Positions 56,433 through 64,000 of a stretch of DNA of 64,000 bases are shown here, in pieces. Origin of the DNA: Polytrichum commune (taxonomy: Eukaryota > Streptophyta > Polytrichopsida > Polytrichales > Polytrichaceae); assembly GCA_950295325.1 (NCBI GenBank), contig OX485805.1:15177501-15241500 (forward strand), in the 5' to 3' direction. The notes beneath the pieces are model-generated. The model had not been told where the DNA came from and searched no databases. It saw only the letters and a program-made list of their open reading frames with translations. The position numbers and the translations under genes were made by a program. Positions within the stretch are counted from its first letter, which is position 1. The number at the start of each line of letters is the position of its first letter.

Positions 56433-57431
56433 CAGGGTTGTCTATCGCAACGTCATGACGGTGTCGTGCCGTCATGTCGTGTCGTGTCGTGACGGACCCC
56501 TCCGTCACGACACAATAGGGTCCACGTAGGGTCAACATAGGGGGAACGGACTAGGGTGGGTAAAATACTTACCTTCTTGCCAAGGTGGCGTCCTATGTGG
56601 CAGAAAACGCCGACGTGGTCGTGGATATGCCTAGCGCCAGGTAAATCATTTTGCCATTTTGTTTACCATTTTGTTAAAATCAAAGTAGTAAAAAACGCCT
56701 AAGGAGGGTGTGGGGCGGACGGGGGTGGGGGGGGGAACGGAGCGGACGGGGGGGGGGGGGGGGAAACGGAGCGGACGGAGTCGGGAACGGGGGCGGACGG
56801 GGGGAACGGGAGCGGACCGGGGGGGGGGGAACGGAGCGGACGGAGTCGGGAACGGGGGCGGACGGAGGGGGGGGAAATTTTTTTTAAAAAAAATGGGGCG
56901 GACGGGGGAGCGGACGGAGGGGCGGACGGGGGGGAACGGGGCGCGGACAGGGGGGAACGGGGCGCGGACGGGGGGGAACGGGAGCGGACGGAGGGGGGGG
57001 AATTTTTTTTTTTTAAATGGGGCGGACGGGGAAAGGGGGGGGGGGGGAAAAAAAAAAAAAAACTGGGGCGGACGGGGGAGCGGACGGAGGGGCGGACGGG
57101 GGGGAACGGGGCGCGGACGGGGGGGGGAACGGGGCGTACGGGGTTGGGAACGGAGCGGACGGGGTCGGGAACAGGGGCGGACGGGGGGGGCGGACGGGCT
57201 CTAGTAAATTTTTCCCCACTTTACCTTTACTTTGCTGACATGTCATCACACGTGGACATTGTAAATCCTACGTGTCTGAATTGGGTTAATGTAATTACAC
57301 AAAAAAATCGGTAAAATTCAAGTCCGTCAGGATAAAGACAGCATCCGGCATAATGTCGTGACGGATACGTGTCGTGACGGCACGACATTATGCCGGGATT
57401 ACCCTCCGTCACGACACAATAGACAACCCTG
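56433..57431. mobile_element. hAT-type non-autonomous element with G-rich core, 999 bp, 8-bp target duplication AAGGGTAG
   Basis: Ends are CAGGGTTGTCTAT and (reverse complement of the right end) CAGGGTTGTCTATTGTGTCG, a terminal inverted repeat. AAGGGTAG lies at 56425-56432 and again at 57432-57439, the 8-bp duplication of hAT transposons. The subterminal regions hold perfect hairpins: GTGTCGTGACGG/CCGTCACGACAC (56484-56495, 56502-56513), and a 16-bp arm at 57345-57360 with its complement at 57381-57396. The middle (about 56700-57200) is a minisatellite of GGGGCGGACGG-like units with long G runs. There is no transposase gene. A truncated inverted copy is at 63087-63571. Confidence 0.92.
56700..57200 (+). 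repeat. G-rich minisatellite (GGGGCGGAC-type units)
   Basis: About 500 bp of irregular tandem units built from GGGGCGGACGG, GGGAACGG and GGGGG runs, interrupted by short A-runs and T-runs. Many G-tracts of four or more lie close together, so the G-rich strand could form G-quadruplexes. Apparent reading frames here (glycine/arginine or proline rich) are artefacts of composition. Confidence 0.85.
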
Positions 57432-57439
57432 AAGGGTAG

Positions 57440-58012
57440 GACATGACTGCAGTACTATATTGCCTTTCACAACCACCAGATCGACAGATGTGCTCATAAG
57501 CAAAATATGTAGTATGAATTATGTAATATAATTGCATTCCAAATAATTAAGATATTATTACGCATACATTATTCATATAATTATATTTAATTGTACATAA
57601 TTATGTGTAATATGAATTAAGTACATGTGATATTCCTTTACTAATGTAATAGAAATTAAAGTCAACATTAGCCGCCTGATTGTTCCACACGATTCTAAAA
57701 TTCGACCTATGGAAGAGGAAGTTGTTGCCCCCATGTAGTGTCGAATTTAACAAGGACATTATCATAGATGGCCTCCCTCTTTAAGTCTTTGAGATCTTTT
57801 TTCCAAACAATTCTAGCATAGTCAAGAAGACCTCACCAAAAAGTTTGCTTCCCCTTCACCTTGCACTAGCACCCCCTCTACGTAAGTAGCTCTCCATAAT
57901 TAGCAATCCCACTCATAGCAAAGCCTTAGTTTCTTCTAATTTTCTGACATTTTGACATAAATTGCGAAACTGCCATGCAAGCAAGGAGCTAGAAATACAA
58001 GGAGGAGAGTCC
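57440..58012. other. AT-rich intergenic DNA downstream of the terpene-cyclase gene
   Basis: No gene seen. Because the neighbouring gene is on the minus strand, its 3' untranslated region should lie just below 58013, where the sequence is AT-rich and has no obvious conserved poly-A signal. Confidence 0.4.
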
Positions 58013-60614
58013 TCAGTTGACCAGGTTTCCAGTTTCCAAATGGCATTCTTGGAGCACAGCAGCAGCATACGCCGTCGTCGTTAGCTCGTTCCCCCACCAA
58101 CTTGTAGGGTCATTGTAACTGTAGAAGGGGCAAACGTCCCACGATCCATCCACATTTTGCAGCCGTGCCAATTGCTGTCGGTCGATGACGTTCTTCACCC
58201 CACACATGTGACAAGCACGCAGTCTCATTGCGAGAGCCAAAGCAGTCCCTGGCAGTCCCACGCGCTTGCCCACTTTCTCCGCCAACAACTTGGCCATGCC
58301 CATGCTCTCAAAGTGCTCCTTGAATTTGTGCGTGAGGCGAGCTAGCTGACACAGAAACGTTTCCGGCAGCAGATAGTACAGACTGCCCCGTAAATAGGCC
58401 TCGCTCTTCAGCACATTGTAGAGAAACTCTTCGCTTTTCTTCACATCTACCACTCGGCCGGCTAAGCAGAACAGGTAGCAGATATTGGCTACAATGACCG
58501 CATCTACCCTTGGCCGCGTCGAGTCAAAGTAAGTCTGGCAGATCATAAGAAGCAGAATTAAATTATACGTATGATGTTGGTTCAACAAAAACAGCATTGT
58601 AATTTTGGTCACTCGAGCATGATACGTACTGATAATTATGGACGGGGCAGATTCAGATTGCTAACAGGTGCTTGATATTACGGGTCTCCAAGACTGCCGT
58701 GATATTAAATTGACATTTAGATTAGCTCTGTTAAATATGTGTGTTGTTGATTACTGGGAGCTACGAATGAGGAGAGATCCGACAGCTAGTTATCGATGAT
58801 CCGGTTGAGTTTGAGAAATGACGGGTTCAGGTTCAAGACTGGAGGCAAATTGACAATCATTATAGAGGAATCTATAGAGCATACTCTAAATTAATAAAGG
58901 AAAACCAAAAGATATCAACATGCAAACGATTGGACTTGGAAACACTTGGATGCTGACCGATGTTACCCAAAATCTCTGATTAGAATTGGGTCATGATGTG
59001 CATAGGTATGAGGCAAGGTAGACTGTTATCCTTATAGACAAGATCAGTCACCCATGCACCTGCCACAAAGATCCATTAAGTTGCAACCAATATCACCATG
59101 GTATTTCATTCCATAATAGGAAGTGGGTAGCTGATAGCATGTTAACATGGACCTTAAATTTTTGACTTGGACGTAGGCCGATCACAGTTTACCACACTTC
59201 TTCTCAAAAGGAAATGCTCTGACGTCTCATGACTGACTCTCTCCCATTTATTTGCTTGCATTGCTTGGGACGATAGTTGCACTGGATCATGGGACAACAG
59301 TGAAATACAACGCTGTGCAGGTGCGTAGCCAACCGATCCTGACATAATTAATTAATGATCAGATCTGCAAAGACTATACAATCCATCATGTCCTCATAAA
59401 CTCAAATTGGAGGTACCTCGGCATGATTCATGAACAGGGAATCCATGAAATTGCATCAAAGAGTTAGTAATGCGTCTGACCTGGAAAATACCATCACCGT
59501 TCTGTGCGTCTACCATTTTGTCCAAGACAACATGGATTATGTCCATGTCCACTTTGGAGAATTTGTGCAAAACAGACAATCCGATGGAGGTGACGTCGAG
59601 GTCGTCGGGGAAGCTTTTATGCGACACAGCATTGGTATTTGGGTCTCTCTGGTTCAGTCGTTCCATGGGAGGGAATAAGTTGAGCGTCCCGGACACAGGC
59701 GCTTGGTGCATGGGAAGGAAGGCCGGGTCCCCCAAAAGCTCCGCAACCAGAAAGTGGTCGAAATGGATCGGCACTCGAAAGCCGTCCGAAGTAAGCGAGG
59801 GGCATTTCTCCACCACAGGTCCTAAACCTCGCAGACTCGACAAGTATCCCGCGGCTGCCGCCCACTTCTCCTCATCGCTTCGAAGATGATACACTACGAG
59901 ATTCACGGCCTCTTTCACGCCTTCTTCATCATGAGAGCGCACGAGAACACCGGTGAACCCTAATGACTCGGCGGCCACCACATTCTGGAGCGTGTCGTCC
60001 ACAAACACCGTTTCCGACGCCTCGCACGCCATCTCGCGCAATGCGTGCTCGAAGAACCCGAAGCTGGTTTTCCGGAGGCCCACGGCGGCCGAGTAGAAGA
60101 TCCGGTCGAACTTTCGAAACACGTCCGGAAACCGTGCGAGGATGTCATCGTGATCCTCCTTCGCGGCGTTCGTCATGCAGAACAGCTTCAGCTTGCCCGT
60201 CGCGTGTAACGCGTTGACAAGCCGCACGAATTCCGTCACCGGCTGCAGGGAAGCTCGGGCACCGTCAAGAATCGCTTGCACTGAGGCTTCGTTGCAATGG
60301 TGATCTCGTAATTGGCTCATCTCGAGGGCCAGCCGGCACCGGGCTTCAGTCCACGAGAGCCTGCCCTCATGGTACTGGAGCCACGCATAGCTTCGAAGCA
60401 TTCGTTTAAACAGAGAGGGTGACAATGTCGAGCCTACCATGTCCAGGTTCGGCACAAGCAGCACCCCGCCGATGTCGAAGCACACATTCTTGAATTGGCC
60501 ATTGCTGCAGCTAAGAAATGGAATGCCAGCAGTAGCAGCACTCGCAAGGCTATCAACTAAATTTGCAGTACTCATCGTTGCATGGGGCATTCCGCAGGGC
60601 TCAGGCACTTCCAT
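58013..60614 (-). CDS. HAD-like hydrolase / class II terpene cyclase fusion (drimane-type synthase-like)
   Basis: Two exons, complement of 59481-60614 and 58013-58534, with a phase-0 GT-AG intron (59480-58535), giving 551 residues. I chose the first ATG (60614); the frame opens slightly earlier without an ATG. Residues 40-250 are HAD-like: VCFDIGGVLLVP (nucleophile Asp47), LFCMTN (Thr148), GLRKTSFGF (Lys182) and VFVDDTLQN (Asp206, Asp207). The second Asp of the usual DxD is Gly. Residues 270-551 are a terpene-cyclase beta-type domain: SFPDDLDVTSIGL carries DxDVTS (Asp338, Asp340), equivalent to the DxDTT acid motif of class II cyclases. QNGDGIFQ and NVDGSWDVCPFYS are QW-like repeats. HAD-cyclase fusions are known as fungal AstC-type drimanyl-diphosphate and bacterial drimenol synthases. 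The likely reaction is protonation-initiated cyclisation of farnesyl diphosphate, with the HAD part acting on the diphosphate. No chloroplast transit peptide is obvious. Confidence 0.82.
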
Positions 60615-60950
60615 CGGCGATGTCAATGGGCTGTCACGGTTGTAATCTGATCAGTCCAGGGCGTCAAGGAATGCTGCTCTGCGAGAATCCTGCTGTCTGG
60701 CAGTGGAGAGTGGCGCTGTTGTTAATTGCAGTCGTTTATCCAGCTTCTTGTAGGTTCATGGATGCGTCCCCCCCACGAACTCTTTGGGAGAGGAATATTC
60801 TGTCAGGGGCAGCCGCCTGTCAGATTTTCTGGACCCGACCGGAAATTGCTGCCCGTCCGCCCGACTTCGAAAAAACTATTGTTCTTGCATTCTTGAAAGT
60901 CACTTATCCACAAATGCCATATTGAGTGCACTTCATTTTCAAGGTCCCAA
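60615..60950 (-). promoter_or_regulatory. 5' flank/leader of the HAD-terpene cyclase gene
   Basis: The 340 bp upstream of the start codon (read on the minus strand) should contain the promoter and leader. The sequence is more GC-rich than the AT-rich DNA beyond 60.95 kb. I do not see a convincing TATA box at the expected distance. Confidence 0.3.
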
Positions 60951-61583
60951 ATTCAATATATATGTTCACTTTCATTAAATAAATAAGCAATTGCTTGGAT
61001 TTCATTCACAAAGTGAAACCGTCAATAAAGCATGTAATTAACTTGGAAGTTTAAAATATTACGAAATGCTCATTAGCGTTGGGGTTATAATTTTTGTGAC
61101 TTACGATTGAAAGGGTCTTTATCATTCTAAAATGGAACTAAAATTAATTTTTTTTTTAATTTTTAATTTTTAATTTTATAGTTAATACCTTCTACTATCA
61201 CAAAGTTTTTATACGCATTTAAACTAGTTAAGTGTGATTGAATGCAACTAGGTCTAGTAAATTTTGATTAATCCTAATTAATTATAATTAAGTCCATTTA
61301 AATCAAAAAGCATGCTAACCAAATTAATTAATCCTAATTAATTATAAAATTTACTTACTGGAATTAATCTTGATTTAACGGGATGAAAATGAAATGATAT
61401 ATTTTTTTAAATCCAAGAAGCTAAAAGGCTTATGGTACTATGTGTACATCAAGATGGTGTCAAAAAAATTAATTTCCTAGAGTAATGAAGTGTAGTGGCA
61501 TTTGTTAGATATAATAATGTATCATGGAAGAGGCACCATGTTGTATCAATTCGATGGTCTGATTGGAATTGACACTTGAGACA
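60951..61583. other. AT-rich intergenic DNA
   Basis: Rich in TTAATTAAT motifs. No gene or repeat unit recognised. Confidence 0.45.
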
Positions 61584-62165
61584 ACCTAGTATTTTTTTTT
61601 TGAGACAGAAGGCCAACTACCCAACGCCATTCACAAATCACGACAAGAAGAACACGCCTACAAAAGAGGGAAGGCGGGGCGCTTAGGCGTGACACACTGC
61701 CAAGTAAGAAGAAAATACAAGACCCCCACCACGGACAACCCACCACCCCACCAAGCCAAGGACCCCCCCCCCTCCCCACTTGCCAAGGACAACCCTCTAT
61801 CCACCAAATCGAACTGGCGAGAGCCGGCCAACTTATCTATGATGCGTTTTCCAATTCCATTCAATGTGCAAATTGTTCCGTCTACAAAGAACATTCCTAG
61901 CCCCCCAAGTTTAGGCAAATGGAACCTCAGGAATCTAATCTTTAATTGATGCTTAGGTACATGTTGGCAAGGTTCAACCCTCAAAGGGGTAGAAGATGGG
62001 GGGTTAGTCTTGATTGGTTTACCAATAAACAAAATGTAGAAGTTGAGGGATCCAAATTTTGGGGACACATTAGCAAAGCATGGAAAGTTATGGTTAAAGG
62101 CACTTACCAACTCCCACCCCACATTCGAATGGAATTGCTCCACTCAAACTTGTGGTGTTTGGATG
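61584..62165 (+). mobile_element. LINE (non-LTR retrotransposon) ORF2 fragment
   Basis: The plus-strand frame at 61937-62160 encodes LRYMLARFNPQRGRRWGVSL, WFTNKQNVEVEGSKFWGHIS, KAWKVMVKGTYQLPPHIRME and LLHSNLWCLDG. The pattern SKFW..ISKAWK.MVKG.Y.(L/I)PP..R.ELLHSN(L/I)W is typical of the region after the reverse transcriptase in plant LINEs. The adjoining 61584-61930 starts with a poly-T run and GAGACAGAAGGCCAACTACC, which read on the minus strand looks like a LINE 3' tail with poly-A. The two parts may be inverted pieces. No RT core is present. Confidence 0.5.
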
Positions 62166-63086
62166 GGGACGACAACTCCTATGTGAGCAGTGAGTAGTGA
62201 GTGGAGAGCGGAGATTTGGAGAGCAGAGAGTGGAGAGGAAGTAAAAATAGTAAAACATCCTAGATTAAATTTAGAAATAGTTTCAAGAAGGATCGAATAT
62301 TCTCATAATATTCTATATTCTTCCAAAAATAGTAAAAAATTATGACCTATTTCCGTGGAGTGTATAGGTCCTAAATTAAATAAAAAGGCCCTGAATTTGA
62401 AATAGTCTCATTAAGTTTGGAAACCGTAAAGTGCTAAAATGATAGGAAAATTGTGATTTAATTGATAAGTATATGATTAAAACCAAGGATGATCCCAAGA
62501 AAAAATAAATGAAATTTTTTTTTTTGATATTGGTATAATTAAAGAATGAGTCAATTAAAATACAAAGGGCAACCAACTTGCTTCGAAATTATTCCATCAC
62601 TTTTGTTCTTGTCCTGTGTGTGAGTCAATTCTAGAGCTTGTACTGCAACAATTATTGTTTGTGGTCGAAGAGATTATCTTGAGCTGAATATATATGAGGA
62701 CATAATTTAGACTCATACCCAACATGAATGTAGATACACATCCACACAATGGGAGAGGAGAAAGACATATTTGTTGGCCTAGGATGGGAGAAGGAGATTG
62801 GAAGTCTAGGAGATCCACATGATCATTTTAATCCATCACTGGAACATGACATAGGTACTACAAATCGACATAGAGATGACTACGAGATGACTCCATTTTC
62901 GTAGTCCATACAAGCCTGAAGGTAGAGGATGCAAGAGGAGTATAAACGATATGCAAAAAATGATAAGAGGCGAGCGGATGTGCCGGAGAAGGACGCCACA
63001 AGGGGCATGAATAGTGAGGCAAATGATGCAGCTAATTTGAATGAAGACAAGTCAATCAACACGGAGCAAGAGGTCAAGGTGGTAGG
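62166..63086. other. Intergenic, with a coding-like remnant before the second hAT-type copy
   Basis: Mostly AT-rich. From 62929 a charged plus-strand frame (MQEEYKRYAKNDKRRADVPE, then SEANDAANLNEDKSINTEQE) runs into the truncated hAT-type element at 63087, which interrupts it. The family is not recognised. Confidence 0.35.
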
Positions 63087-63571
63087 CAGGGTTGTCTATT
63101 GTGTCGTGACGGAGGCTAATCTCGGCATAATGTCGTGCCGTCACGACACGTATCCGTCACGACATTATGCCGGATGTTGTCTTTATCCTGACGGACTTGA
63201 ATTTTACCGAATTCTGTGTGTAATTACATTACTCCGTTTCGGACACGTAGGATGTAAGATGTCCACGTGTGATGACACGTCAGCAAAGTAGAGGTAAAGT
63301 GGGGAAAAAATTACTAGCGCCCGTCCGCCCCCGTTCCCTTCCCCGTCCGCCCCCCGTTCCCGTCCCGTCCGCTCCGTTCCCCCCCCCCCCCCCCCCGTCC
63401 GCGTCCGCCCCACACCCTCCTTAGTCATATTTTACTACTTTGATTTTAACATAATGATAAACAGAATGGCAAAATGGTTTACCTAGCGCTAGGCATATCC
63501 ACGTCCACGTCGGCCTTTTCTGCCACATAGGACGCCACCTTGGCAAGAAGGTAAGTATTTTACCCACCCTA
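63087..63571. mobile_element. Second copy of the G-rich hAT-type element, inverted and truncated
   Basis: Starts CAGGGTTGTCTATTGTGTCG, which is the reverse complement of the right end of 56433-57431. The same landmarks follow in reverse order: the GGCATAATGTCGTG hairpin, AATTTTACCGAATT, CACGTGTGATGACA, a C-rich core (about 63318-63420, much shorter than in copy 1), TTTTACTACTTTGATTTTAA, GCGCTAGGCATATCCACG, CTTGGCAAGAAGGTAAGTAT and ACCCACCCTA. After 63571 the match stops abruptly, so the other terminal repeat is missing and no target duplication can be defined. Confidence 0.9.
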
Positions 63572-64000
63572 CCACGGGGGGATCACACCCTCTTACATTT
63601 TGTAACCACGTGCGATAATGGGGTATTTAATGGGGGGGTATTTATGCACCTCTCGGTATTTTTTCCCTCCCTATTTGTAGATATAAAGTTGTTTTGACAT
63701 ATTTTTAAACACCCTATGTTTATTTGTAATTTTTTGGAGAGACCAATTTTTAGCATCATATTTTTTTTTATAAATTGTACATGTACCAAATAATGAACAG
63801 AATACTATAGCATTGCAAAATCAACTATGTGAGCAACAAACATTCCATACCATCCATCTTGTTATTTAATCGGTTTCAATTAGTTATACCAATGCTAAAG
63901 CATTCAAAGTACCATTCAAAACACAATCAATAACACTTTGAGTTTAGTTAAAAGATTACCAATGAACATGGAGATGACAAAATGTACAAGCTAACATAGA
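63572..64000. other. AT-rich intergenic DNA to the window end
   Basis: No gene seen. A GGGGTATTTAATGGGGGGGT motif near 63620 is the only noticeable feature. Confidence 0.45.

Noticed and set aside
56710-57249. Glycine/arginine-rich 164-codon frame and proline-rich antisense frame
   Set aside because: Produced by the GGGGCGGAC minisatellite. No codon structure or conservation between the two element copies.
59617-60217. Arginine/proline-rich frames on both strands over the terpene-cyclase gene
   Set aside because: They are by-products of the GC-rich first exon; the minus-strand HAD-cyclase frame carries all the recognisable motifs.
1-64000. CRISPR array, bacterial operon or organelle DNA
   Set aside because: No regularly spaced repeats. 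Spliced genes, retrotransposons and hAT elements show nuclear plant DNA. No tRNA or rRNA gene was seen by eye, although a covariance-model search was not possible.

Overview
This window is nuclear DNA of a land plant. It is AT-rich, gene-poor and full of mobile elements. The evidence for a plant is a 13-exon plastid-type monofunctional aspartate kinase gene with a transit-peptide-like N-terminus, clan-72-type cytochrome P450 remnants, a Ty3/Gypsy chromovirus, hAT-type and LINE-type remnants, and GT-AG introns (one GC-AG). The species cannot be named from the sequence. Two genes look complete and probably functional: aspartate kinase (28312-33768, +) and a two-exon gene joining a HAD-like domain to a class II terpene-cyclase domain (58013-60614, -). 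Nearly everything else is a mobile element, a repeat or a broken gene.

Layout. 1-17.9 kb: AT-rich sequence holding three related long-terminal-repeat-like blocks (about 2.7-5.3 kb inverted, 9.3-11.7 kb and 13.7-16.1 kb) and two decayed copies of an unrecognised protein family (6.5-9.3 kb and 12.4-13.7 kb). The first copy is split by a 972-bp solo LTR. 18-28 kb: a P450 pseudogene, tandem duplications, unexplained AT-rich DNA and copies of a CCGGTT-bearing repeat. 28-34 kb: the aspartate kinase gene. 34.4-42.5 kb: a graveyard of gene pieces, with a TA-flanked foldback element, two FAD-monooxygenase tails, one P450 first exon, out-of-order exons of a bacterial/organellar-type aspartyl-tRNA synthetase, a 591-bp hAT element with a transposase tail, and a GIY-YIG-like fragment.

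43-56.4 kb is a nest of retroelements. A gag-like ORF (43.4-44.3 kb) lies before a minus-strand chromovirus (45.8-51.05 kb: chromodomain, integrase, RT/RNase H, protease, gag, tRNA-Met-type primer site, and an LTR with a dense heat-shock-element array). The chromovirus abuts the zinc-knuckle region of a second, plus-strand retroelement. That element carries a retropepsin-like domain followed by a C5-cytosine DNA methyltransferase (53.5-54.7 kb). Two more solo LTRs of the same 973-bp family sit inside it, each with its own 5-bp target duplication, so they are later insertions and not its own LTRs.

56.4-64 kb: a 999-bp hAT-type element with a G-rich core and an 8-bp target duplication, the HAD/terpene-cyclase gene, a LINE 3'-end fragment and a truncated inverted second copy of the G-rich hAT element. 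The strongest candidates for new biology are the methyltransferase-bearing retroelement, the HAD-terpene-cyclase fusion in a plant genome, and the heat-shock-element LTR.
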